Positions 1-5,549 of a stretch of 5,549 bases of DNA are shown one piece after another. This stretch comes from Verrucomicrobia bacterium UBA1412. GTDB lineage: Bacteria; Verrucomicrobiota; Verrucomicrobiia; Limisphaerales; UBA1412. The translations under genes were made by a program, and so were the position numbers. The notes beneath the pieces are model-generated. The model was not told the origin of the DNA. It did not search any database and was given only the letters and a program-made list of their open reading frames with translations. The stretch spans positions 1-5,549 of the forward strand of contig DBPU01000027.1 in NCBI GenBank assembly GCA_002305615.1. The letters are read 5' to 3'. How positions within the stretch are numbered: the first letter of the stretch is position 1; each line of letters starts with the position of its first letter.

Positions 1-252
1 GTTCTGGCGGGTAAGCCCGCAGCCCTCAGCGGCATCACGATCGGCATGAGCGGTACGGGCCTGGCACAGGATCACCTGGTGACGCTCATCAGCCTCCTGA
101 CCATGGACGTGATGAACGCGCCCCGGCTGACGATTCCCAACGCTATGGGGATGCACAATAAGGAAGGCAAGTTCAATCTCGGTGCGAGCCGTTCCTACCT
201 GGAGAAACAGGCAGACGCTTTCCTGGCGTTCATCCGCTCCCGCCGCAAATAA
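1..252 (+). CDS. NADPH-dependent FMN reductase, C-terminal part (cut by window edge)
   Basis: Frame 1 is open from the first base to a TAA at 250-252 and gives 83 residues, with no need for an internal start. The peptide begins VLAGKPAAL, followed by a glycine-rich stretch, TGLAQDHL and LTMDVMNAPRLTIPNA. This matches the C-terminal half of the flavodoxin-like NADPH-dependent FMN (quinone/chromate/azo) reductase family, where LAGKP follows the active-site region and the 'QxHL...LN.P' helix supports dimerisation. These are cytosolic flavoproteins that reduce FMN, quinones or other acceptors with NAD(P)H. About the first 100 of roughly 185 residues lie outside the window. It ends with a basic tail (RSRRK). 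The gene is followed by a rho-independent terminator about 140 nt downstream. The matching N-terminal part of the same family appears at the right edge (5364-5549), which may be a second copy or the same gene. The family call is firm; the substrate is not known. Confidence 0.85.
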   Translation, partial: VLAGKPAALSGITIGMSGTGLAQDHLVTLISLLTMDVMNAPRLTIPNAMGMHNKEGKFNLGASRSYLEKQADAFLAFIRSRRK

Positions 253-321
253 GGGAAGCGAACGCCCGCCTACGGCCCAGAATGAGCCGCTCTCATTTCA
301 TGGAGAGTTTTACCCTCAGTC

Positions 322-346
322 AACTATTAGGAAATACCTAATAGTT
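322..346. repeat. Perfect 10-bp inverted repeat, possible operator or RNA hairpin
   Basis: The arms AACTATTAGG (322-331) and CCTAATAGTT (337-346) are exact reverse complements around a 5-nt AAATA spacer. No run of T follows on either strand, so it is not a typical terminator. It could be a dyad bound by a dimeric regulator, or a hairpin in the 3' end of the reductase transcript or the hsdM leader. The regulator is not identifiable here. Confidence 0.7.
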
Positions 347-392
347 CAAACTGAAGGTTCTCGCCAGGTTAAGCGGTTATTAGATCACTATA

Positions 393-419
393 ACCCGGAG
401 CGCTCTTCCGGGTGTTTTT
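393..419 (+). terminator. Rho-independent terminator downstream of the FMN reductase
   Basis: A 7-bp GC-rich stem, ACCCGGA (393-399) pairing with TCCGGGT (407-413), encloses a 7-nt loop and is followed by GTTTTT (414-419). On the opposite strand the stem is not followed by a T tract, so the terminator acts on + strand transcripts. It would end the FMN reductase transcript and separate it from the RM operon, so hsdM probably needs its own promoter after this point. Confidence 0.8.
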
Positions 420-460
420 CATTTATTCTTGACTCATTCCTTCTTTTACACCAAACTTTT

Positions 461-488
461 TTGGACATTGGGTATACCATTTTACATT
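461..488 (+). promoter_or_regulatory. Candidate sigma-70-type promoter for the hsdM operon
   Basis: TTGGAC (461-466) and TACATT (483-488), 16 nt apart, are a weak match to -35 and -10 boxes. They lie in the AT-rich stretch between the terminator and the hsdM start, which is where a promoter is expected. The match is imperfect (four of six bases in the -10 box) and other AT-rich pairings are possible, so this is a position-based guess. Confidence 0.25.
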
Positions 489-532
489 TCACATCGAACG
501 CCTTTTAAGAAACTTAAACGGAAAAGATATTT

Positions 533-2080
533 GTGGCACTAAATAACGGAAACAACACGGCGAGCCTGGGCTTTGAGGAGCAAATCTGGTCCGCAGCCGA
601 CATTTTGCGCGGGAACATGGATGCGGCTGAGTATAAGCACGTTGTCCTGGGCCTGATCTTCCTGAAATACATCTCCGATAAATTCGAAGAACGGTATCAG
701 GAACTCCTCGCCGCGGATGACGACGTGGAGGATAAGGACGCTTATCTCGAAGTAAATGTCTTTTACGTTCCCAAGGTTGCGCGCTGGAAGGTCATTTCCG
801 AATGGGCGCACAAAACCGGACCTATCACCGATGAAAACGGCCGGGAAGAGTTTTTCAATATCGGCGGCATCATTGACCGGGCTATGCGGGCCATCGAAAA
901 AGAAAACAGGAGCCTCAAAGATATCCTGCCCAAAAACTATGGCCGGAACGAATTGGATAAAAGAAGACTGGGAGAGGTCGTCGACCTCTTCACCAATATC
1001 CGAATGATCGAGCACGGCACCGAGAAGGATATCCTGGGCCGAACCTATGAATACTGCCTCGCGAAATTCGCCGAGCAGGAAGGAAGACGCGCCGGTGAAT
1101 TCTACACTCCCTCATGCGTTGTCCGGACCCTCGTCGAAGTCTTAAAACCCTTCAAAGGCAGAGTGTACGATCCCTGCTGCGGCTCGGGCGGTATGTTTGT
1201 GCAGTCGGCAGACTTCGTAAACCACCATGCTGGCAACATCAAGGATTTATCGATCTACGGCCAGGAAACCAACCCGACCACCCGCAAAATGGCCCTGATG
1301 AATCTCGCCATTCGCGGCATCGAAGCGGACCTCGGCCCTTACAATTCCGATACGTTCCACAATGATCTGCACCCGACCTTGAAAGCCGATTTCATCCTCG
1401 CCAATCCGCCCTTCAACCTTTCAGACTGGAATAACGGCTCTCTAAACGATGACCTGCGCTGGAAGTATGGGTTGCCGCCCTCGGGCAATGCTAACTTTGC
1501 CTGGATGCAGCATATGATTCATCACCTGGCCCCGTACGGTAAAATCGGTATGGTGCTCGCTAATGGCTCCCTCTCTTCCCAGAGCTCAGGCGAAGGCGAT
1601 ATCCGGAGCGCCATCGTGAAGGATGACCTCGTGGAGGGCATCATCGCCATGCCCACTCAGCTCTTCTACACCACGCAGATTCCCGTTTCGCTCTGGTTCC
1701 TCAACCGCAATAAGAAGCAGAAAGGCAAGACGCTCTTTATCGATGCACGCAAGATGGGGACAATGGTCAACCGCCGTCTGCGCGAGTTTACCCCGGAGGA
1801 TATCGCCAAAATCGCCGCGACTTTCGAAAACTTCGATAACGGGACTCTGGAGAACGAGAAGGGTTACTGCGCTGCCGTCACCACTGAAGAGATCGCCCGG
1901 CATGATTTCATCCTCACCCCGGGGCGCTATGTCGGTATTGAAGAACAGGAGGAAGACGACGAACCTTTCGAGGAGAAAATGACGCGCCTGACAGGCGAAC
2001 TCTCCCAAATGTTCAAACGTTCCCAAGAACTTGAGAACGAAATTCGCAAAAGACTGGGGACGCTTGGCTACGACATCTGA
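533..2080 (+). CDS. hsdM: Type I restriction-modification system methyltransferase subunit HsdM
   Basis: This is the modification subunit of a type I RM system. It transfers a methyl group from S-adenosylmethionine to the N6 of adenine in the target chosen by HsdS. The 515-residue length is normal for the family. An HsdM_N helical domain comes first (about residues 12-150, including ILRGNMDAAEYKHVVLGLI). The N6-adenine methyltransferase core follows: GEFYTP at 188-193, the SAM-binding motif I DPCCGSGGMF at 213-222, and catalytic motif IV NPPF at 291-294. A C-terminal helical, acidic tail (from about 470) fits the HsdS-contacting end. Translation starts at a GTG, which gives the expected N-terminus just ahead of the domain; only a weak purine-rich SD-like stretch (about 520-526) precedes it. 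All key motifs are intact, so the methyltransferase should be active. It heads the operon, and the HEPN gene follows after 20 nt. Confidence 0.97.
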   Translation: MALNNGNNTASLGFEEQIWSAADILRGNMDAAEYKHVVLGLIFLKYISDKFEERYQELLAADDDVEDKDAYLEVNVFYVPKVARWKVISEWAHKTGPITDENGREEFFNIGGIIDRAMRAIEKENRSLKDILPKNYGRNELDKRRLGEVVDLFTNIRMIEHGTEKDILGRTYEYCLAKFAEQEGRRAGEFYTPSCVVRTLVEVLKPFKGRVYDPCCGSGGMFVQSADFVNHHAGNIKDLSIYGQETNPTTRKMALMNLAIRGIEADLGPYNSDTFHNDLHPTLKADFILANPPFNLSDWNNGSLNDDLRWKYGLPPSGNANFAWMQHMIHHLAPYGKIGMVLANGSLSSQSSGEGDIRSAIVKDDLVEGIIAMPTQLFYTTQIPVSLWFLNRNKKQKGKTLFIDARKMGTMVNRRLREFTPEDIAKIAATFENFDNGTLENEKGYCAAVTTEEIARHDFILTPGRYVGIEEQEEDDEPFEEKMTRLTGELSQMFKRSQELENEIRKRLGTLGYDI

Positions 2081-2100
2081 CACTGAAAACAAGACTTATT

Positions 2101-2502
2101 ATGCACTCTGATTTTAGATGGGAACAACGATTCCAGAATTTTCAAAAGTCACTGGTTGACTTTCGCAGCGCTCTGGATAAAACCGAGTACACGATTCTTG
2201 AACAGGCGGGGCTGATTCAGCTCTTCGAGGTCAGTTTTGAACTTGCCTGGAAAACACTCAAGGATTTGCTCTTTTATGAGGGTTTTGGAGTTAATTCACC
2301 CCGAGAAACCATTAAACAGGCCTTTGCCAGCGACATTTTGAGCAACCCCGAAATCTGGCTCGAGGCCTTGGAGGGACGCAATCGCTTCTCCCATACCTAC
2401 GATAAAAAACTGGCAGAGGATTCCATCCGCTCTATCAGAACACGATATGCGCCCCTGCTTTTTGAACTGGAAAACACACTGAAAAACCGTCTCAATGGGT
2501 AA
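2101..2502 (+). CDS. HEPN-domain protein, HI0074/HepT-type nucleotidyltransferase partner (putative toxin)
   Basis: This is a small all-helical protein of 133 residues, typical of the 'nucleotidyltransferase substrate-binding protein' (HI0074) family of HEPN proteins. The signature R93-N-R-F-S-H98-T-Y100 fits RX4HXY, in which R and H form the RNase site of HEPN toxins. In the Shewanella HepT/MntA pair, the tyrosine is the residue that MntA AMPylates to neutralise HepT. Other family marks are the AGLIQLFEVSFELAWK helix and the SPRETIKQAF segment. The stop codon overlaps the start of the downstream MNT gene by 8 nt (2495-2502), so the two are translationally coupled. HEPN-MNT pairs are known inside type I RM operons. 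Whether this protein is a toxic RNase or only a nucleotidyltransferase partner is inferred from the motif, not shown. No strong SD is visible; coupling to hsdM translation is likely. Confidence 0.9.
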   Translation: MHSDFRWEQRFQNFQKSLVDFRSALDKTEYTILEQAGLIQLFEVSFELAWKTLKDLLFYEGFGVNSPRETIKQAFASDILSNPEIWLEALEGRNRFSHTYDKKLAEDSIRSIRTRYAPLLFELENTLKNRLNG

Positions 2503-4144
2503 TGGACTGACAACTGAAGAACAGAAAACGATTGCTGCTGTGTTCGCACAGGTGCCAGCCATTGAACGGGCCGTTCTCTTTGGTTCGCGGGCAATGGGAT
2601 TGGCGCGGAGTAATAGCGATGTGGATATTGCACTCTATGGAAAAAAGCTCAGCCTTTCCGACATTCTGCATGCCGCCAGTCTTTTGGAAGATACCCCGCT
2701 TCCTTATCAATTCGATCTTATCTCCCATGCCTCTATCACCAGTCCGGATCTTCTCGAACACATCCGTCAATACGGAAAAGAAATGTATCGGAAGGAAAGT
2801 AATTCGCAGGAAAAATGTTCTTCAGAAAGATATATCGCGGGCAATTTTCAGGAGTATGAACCAGGATGTGTCTGCACCCAATTAAGTAGTGGAAAAGGCA
2901 TTTCGTCCAAAGGTGTAATCTCAGATGGAGAGTTTCCTGTACATGGAGGCAGTGGTAAGTTTGATTATCAACCGCTTTCCAATTATGTGGATGTTAAGGG
3001 TGGTAAGCGACTTCCAAAGGGGAAGAATCTGACCGCCACGCCGACAGCGCACCCGTATATTAGGGTCAGAGATTTGGGTGCAGACAAAGTGCTTGAATTA
3101 ACCTCCAGCCATGAGTACGTAGATGACGAGACCCATGCAACAATCGCACGGTATACAGTTAATGCAGGTGACGTGATTATTTCAATAGTTGGAACAATTG
3201 GACTAGTTGCCATAATAGGAAAGTCGCTTGACGGTGCTAATCTTACTGAAAACTGTGCGAAAATGGTCAATATCCATGGATTGGATAGAGATTTTTTATA
3301 CTATTATCTGCTATCTGACGATGGACAGAACGCTATAAGAGCAGCCACGGTTGGTGCCGTTCAAGCAAAGCTGCCTTTGAAGAATATACAAGCATTGCCG
3401 ATACCCACTTTATCGCTTTCAGAGCAACGAACTATCGCTGCCACGCTCTCCTCACTTGATGACAAAATCGAGAATAACAGAAAGATCAATCAATGTTTAG
3501 AGCAGATGGCACAGGCCATGTTTGATCGATTAATAATTGAGGAATCCATAGACGAACCTTTAGGAGTGCTGGCAGACATTGCTGAAATCAATCCTCCGCG
3601 AATGTTGAAACGAGGGCAAAATGCGGCTTATGTTGAAATGGCCAATTTACCTACCCAAGGGGCATTTCCCAATAACTGGGAAATAAAATCATTTACTGGG
3701 GGGATGAAATTTAAAAACGGTGATACCATTTTTGCTCGGATATCACCCTGTCTTCAAAACGGTAAAACGGCATATATCAACTTTCTCAATGAAGGAGAAG
3801 TTGCATTCGGTTCTACGGAGTACATAGTAATTTCTTCTAAAAAAGATTATTGCAATGAGATGTTTTACTTTTTGGCACGTTATCCAGATTTTGTTAATTA
3901 TGCTGTGGGGAACATGAACGGCAGTAGTGGTCGACAACGAGTTTCTGGAAATACTCTTGAAAACTACGAGTTACATATTCCCACAAAAGAAAACGTCAGA
4001 AAGTTTGCTATGTTTGCCACACCAGTTATGAACATCATACTACAAAATTCCCTGGAAAACCGAAACCTCGCTGCCCTGCGAGATGCCCTCTTACCCCGTT
4101 TAATGTCAGGAGAGCTATCGGTTGGGGATGTTGAGGCATCCTGA
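2495..4144 (+). CDS. hsdS: Fusion: MNT nucleotidyltransferase (MntA-like antitoxin) + type I specificity subunit HsdS
   Basis: One uninterrupted 549-codon frame carries two normally separate proteins. Residues 1 to about 100 are a minimal nucleotidyltransferase: G30-SRAMG, then S41-D-V-D44-IAL and a third acidic residue in YQFD74L. This is the full carboxylate set of the MNT fold, ending with IRQYGKEMYRK as in stand-alone MNTs. After a short polar linker comes HsdS. A TRD-like start (about 118-158) is followed by a complete first target-recognition domain (about 160-306, including VKGGKRLPKG and HPYIRVRDL). Next is the central conserved helix (SEQRTIAATLSSLDDKIENN, about 309-328), then a second TRD (about 355-510) and a distal conserved helix (about 518-541, LPRLMSGEL). 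HsdS sets the DNA sequence recognised by HsdM and HsdR. Its TRDs are much more AT-rich than hsdM. The start overlaps the HEPN stop. M97, with a purine-rich GGAAAAG upstream, could give a separate HsdS. Confidence 0.88.
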   Translation: MGNGLTTEEQKTIAAVFAQVPAIERAVLFGSRAMGLARSNSDVDIALYGKKLSLSDILHAASLLEDTPLPYQFDLISHASITSPDLLEHIRQYGKEMYRKESNSQEKCSSERYIAGNFQEYEPGCVCTQLSSGKGISSKGVISDGEFPVHGGSGKFDYQPLSNYVDVKGGKRLPKGKNLTATPTAHPYIRVRDLGADKVLELTSSHEYVDDETHATIARYTVNAGDVIISIVGTIGLVAIIGKSLDGANLTENCAKMVNIHGLDRDFLYYYLLSDDGQNAIRAATVGAVQAKLPLKNIQALPIPTLSLSEQRTIAATLSSLDDKIENNRKINQCLEQMAQAMFDRLIIEESIDEPLGVLADIAEINPPRMLKRGQNAAYVEMANLPTQGAFPNNWEIKSFTGGMKFKNGDTIFARISPCLQNGKTAYINFLNEGEVAFGSTEYIVISSKKDYCNEMFYFLARYPDFVNYAVGNMNGSSGRQRVSGNTLENYELHIPTKENVRKFAMFATPVMNIILQNSLENRNLAALRDALLPRLMSGELSVGDVEAS

Positions 4145-4189
4145 AGATTTGGCGCCCAGGGGGTATCACGATAAAAAGAGAGAAAGCTT

Positions 4190-5254
4190 ATGTCTTATGT
4201 AGAAACGGATTACGAAGGAGCGCTCATAGAGCTCTTCCGCGACACCTTAGGCTACAGGTATGTCTACGGTCCCGATGTGACGCGGGATTACAGCGATCCG
4301 CTCTATAAAGAGGAGCTGGAGGCTGGCTTGGCGCGGGTGAACCCGAGCCTGCCGCAGGCGGCCTTGGACGAGGCGCTTATCAAGTTGAGGAATTTGGAGG
4401 CAGGCTTGCCCGTGAAGAAGAACGAGCAGTTCATGGAATACCTCCAGAACGGCATCTCGGTAAATTATTTTGATAGGCAGGAACGTTCGGAGAATGATTC
4501 AGGGCAGCGCGCGGCGCTGGTCTCGCTGGTGGATTACAAGAACGTAGAGAGGAACAGCTTCGTTATCGGAAATCAGTGGACGGTTTTTGAGAATAGCGAG
4601 AAACGTCCGGATATGGTCGTGTTCCTGAATGGTCTGCCGGTGGTCGTGATTGAGTTGAAATCCCCCTCCCGAGAGGAAACCGACGCTTCCGAGGGATATT
4701 CGCAGTTGCGGAATTACATGCACCAGATTCCGTCGTTATTTTTCTACAATGCTTTCCTCGCTATCAGTGACCAGGCTATCTCCAAAGCGGGTACGATTAC
4801 GGCAGGTGAAGACCGCTTCATGGAGTGGAAGACGAAGGACGGCAGCTATGAAAACACGCAATATGCCCAGTTTGATACCTTCTTTGAGGGGATATTTGCC
4901 AAGGCCCGGCTGCTGGATATCATCAGGAACTTCATCTGCTTTTCCGGGGAGAAGAAAATTCTGGGTGCATATCACCAGTATTTTGCGGTAAAAAAGGCGA
5001 TTGAATCGACCGTCATGGCGACCGACAGGGATGGCAGAGGAGGAGTGTTCGGCCGAGGAAGTTCTGCCCGAGTACATCAACCGCTACCCGGCCGCCGAAT
5101 CCTGCGTGGTGTTGGACCCGCCCCGGCGTGGTTGCCACCCGAGCATTCTCACCCTTTTGCGCGAAATACGGCCCCGGCAGATTCTCTACGTCTCCTGCCA
5201 CCCGGCGACTCTGGCCCGCGACCTGAAGAACCTCTGTGCCGAGGGGCTCTATGA
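4190..5254 (+). CDS. hsdR: Truncated type I restriction subunit HsdR: nuclease domain kept, motor lost
   Basis: HsdR is the restriction subunit: an N-terminal endonuclease followed by a superfamily 2 DNA translocase, usually about 1000 residues. The start ATG follows a weak GAGAG-type SD, 45 nt after hsdS. Residues 1-287 are clean HsdR: RPD141, an E155-L-K157 active-site motif and the Q172-LRNY (QxxxY) motif make an intact PD-(D/E)xK nuclease. The stretch YHQYFAVKKAIESTVMATDRDGRGGVF then leads up to where the Walker A motif (W-H-T-Q-G-S-G-K-S type) should begin. After F287 (codon 5048-5050) homology stops. The last 67 codons to the TGA at 5252-5254 are an out-of-frame reading of an rlmD fragment and mean nothing as protein. 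With all helicase motifs missing, this product cannot translocate or cleave by the normal mechanism. If the joint is a tandem-duplication junction, an intact hsdR may exist in another copy. Confidence 0.9.
   Translation: MSYVETDYEGALIELFRDTLGYRYVYGPDVTRDYSDPLYKEELEAGLARVNPSLPQAALDEALIKLRNLEAGLPVKKNEQFMEYLQNGISVNYFDRQERSENDSGQRAALVSLVDYKNVERNSFVIGNQWTVFENSEKRPDMVVFLNGLPVVVIELKSPSREETDASEGYSQLRNYMHQIPSLFFYNAFLAISDQAISKAGTITAGEDRFMEWKTKDGSYENTQYAQFDTFFEGIFAKARLLDIIRNFICFSGEKKILGAYHQYFAVKKAIESTVMATDRDGRGGVFGRGSSARVHQPLPGRRILRGVGPAPAWLPPEHSHPFARNTAPADSLRLLPPGDSGPRPEEPLCRGAL
5033..5052 (+). other. Recombination junction between hsdR and rlmD
   Basis: HsdR homology (frame 2) runs to the codon at 5048-5050. 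RlmD homology (frame 3) is clear from the AEEVLPEY codons starting at 5052 and may begin earlier, because the purine-rich stretch 5035-5050 can be read plausibly in both genes. The switch of gene and frame within about 20 bp marks a breakpoint, possibly with short microhomology. No transposase, inverted repeat or target-site duplication is visible at the joint. Confidence 0.8.
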
Positions 5255-5336
5255 ACTGCGCCAGATCCAGCCGATGGATATGTTCTCCCAGACACAGCAT
5301 GTGGAGTGCGCCGCCGATTTACGTCTGAAATCCTGA
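5052..5336 (+). pseudogene. rlmD: 3' fragment of RlmD/RumA-type 23S rRNA (uracil-C5)-methyltransferase
   Basis: About 94 codons in frame 3 match the C-terminus of the RlmD/RumA/TrmA family, SAM-dependent enzymes that make 5-methyluridine in RNA. They start at AEEVLPEYINRYP. Visible motifs in order are VVLDPPRRGC, then ILYVSCHPATLARDL with the catalytic cysteine in the SC(N/H)PAT loop, and DMFSQTQHVECAADL with the glutamate that acts as general base. Full-length members run over 400 residues, so the TRAM or iron-sulphur N-terminal region and the SAM-binding core are missing. An ATG at 5001 opens this frame, but the residues before about 5035-5052 are out-of-frame hsdR, so it is not the true start. 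The fragment ends 27 nt before the FMN reductase at 5364, which suggests an ancestral rlmD-reductase operon. It is non-functional alone. RlmD is favoured over RlmCD or TrmA paralogues only loosely. Confidence 0.85.
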
Positions 5337-5363
5337 AACTGAAATCGAATACGAAGGATCTCT

Positions 5364-5549
5364 ATGGACAAACTGAAAATTGTTGCGATTGTCGGTTCTC
5401 TGCGCAGAGAATCCTATAACCGCCAGTTAGCGCTGGCAGCCAAAGAAATGCTCGAGGGTAAGGCCGATTTCGAAATACTCGAATATCAGGATATTCCCTT
5501 CATGAATCAGGATATCGAGTTCCCCGCGCCTGATTCGATCAAACGCGTT
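5364..5549 (+). CDS. NADPH-dependent FMN reductase, N-terminal part (cut by window edge)
   Basis: The ATG at 5364 is preceded by AAGGA (5354-5358) at good spacing and opens 62 codons up to the window edge. The peptide starts MDKLKIVAIVGSLRRESYN. This is the first beta strand plus the GSxRxxSxN loop that binds the FMN phosphate in the flavodoxin-like NADPH-dependent FMN reductase family. EILEYQDIPFMNQD then corresponds to the usual 'DLPLYNQD' segment. The active-site TPEYN motif and the C-terminal half lie past the edge. The 83-residue C-terminal part at the left edge would complete this protein if about 40 residues (about 120 nt) were supplied, giving the normal ~185 residues. It sits close behind the rlmD fragment and is probably co-transcribed with it in the native arrangement. 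Confidence 0.9.
   Translation, partial: MDKLKIVAIVGSLRRESYNRQLALAAKEMLEGKADFEILEYQDIPFMNQDIEFPAPDSIKRV

Noticed and set aside
290..307. Small hairpin CTCTC/GAGAG followed by TTTT as a second terminator
   Set aside because: The stem is only 5 bp with an 8-nt loop and the T run is short. The hairpin at 393-413 is a much better terminator.
182..508. 108-codon open frame across the reductase end and the intergenic region
   Set aside because: It overlaps the reductase in another frame, runs through the inverted repeat and the terminator hairpin, and its peptide looks like no family. A chance open frame.
5001..5051. ATG at 5001 as a true start for the rlmD fragment
   Set aside because: The residues between 5001 and about 5035 are an out-of-frame reading of conserved hsdR sequence. 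A start there is accidental, although some translation is not excluded.
539..5300. Several minus-strand open frames of about 64-168 codons (for example 1586-2092, 539-1015, 4736-5080)
   Set aside because: All lie antisense to well-supported genes and encode peptides without recognisable motifs. They are mirror effects of the coding strand.
1..5549. Direct terminal overlap proving a closed circle
   Set aside because: The last and first bases share only GTT, and about 120 nt of the reductase gene would be missing between them. The window does not close on itself, so circularity stays an inference.
1..5549. Mobile element, tRNA, integrase or CRISPR features
   Set aside because: No transposase or recombinase coding, no tRNA-like cloverleaf and no regularly spaced repeats were seen, despite the rearranged look of the region.

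Overview
The window comes from a bacterium. It has compact, co-directional genes, moderate GC, a chromosomal housekeeping methyltransferase fragment and a type I restriction-modification (RM) operon. I cannot place it taxonomically. All recognisable genes are on the + strand.

Layout: (1) 1-252 is the 3' part of an NADPH-dependent FMN reductase gene, cut by the left edge. (2) 253-532 is a non-coding leader with a perfect 10-bp inverted repeat, a rho-independent terminator and a weak candidate promoter. (3) 533-4144 holds hsdM (GTG start), a HEPN protein (HI0074/HepT type), and a gene whose first ~100 codons encode a minimal nucleotidyltransferase (MNT, MntA/HI0073 type) and whose remainder encodes an HsdS specificity subunit, all in one frame. 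(4) From 4190 an hsdR gene keeps its start and its PD-(D/E)xK nuclease domain. Homology stops at about residue 287, just before the expected Walker A motif. (5) At about 5033-5052 the sequence switches, in another frame, to the last ~94 codons of an RlmD/RumA-type 23S rRNA uracil-C5 methyltransferase. (6) After 27 nt a second FMN reductase gene starts at 5364 and is cut by the right edge after 62 codons.

How it works together: HsdM and HsdS would form the type I methyltransferase, and HsdR would add restriction. HEPN and MNT form a toxin-antitoxin-type pair nested between hsdM and hsdS. Because the MNT is fused to HsdS, loss of the specificity subunit could also remove the antitoxin. HsdR here has lost its translocase motor, so this copy should modify DNA but not restrict it.

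The main structural point is that the left edge carries the C-terminal part and the right edge the N-terminal part of the same family of gene, with about 40 residues missing between them. Together with the broken hsdR::rlmD joint, this fits a tandem duplication or a circular molecule of roughly 5.7 kb. Its unit would run 'rlmD - FMN reductase - hsdM - HEPN - MNT::HsdS - hsdR', with the duplication or circle junction near 5040. An assembly chimera, or a deletion between two paralogous loci, is the alternative. I cannot decide between these from the window alone.
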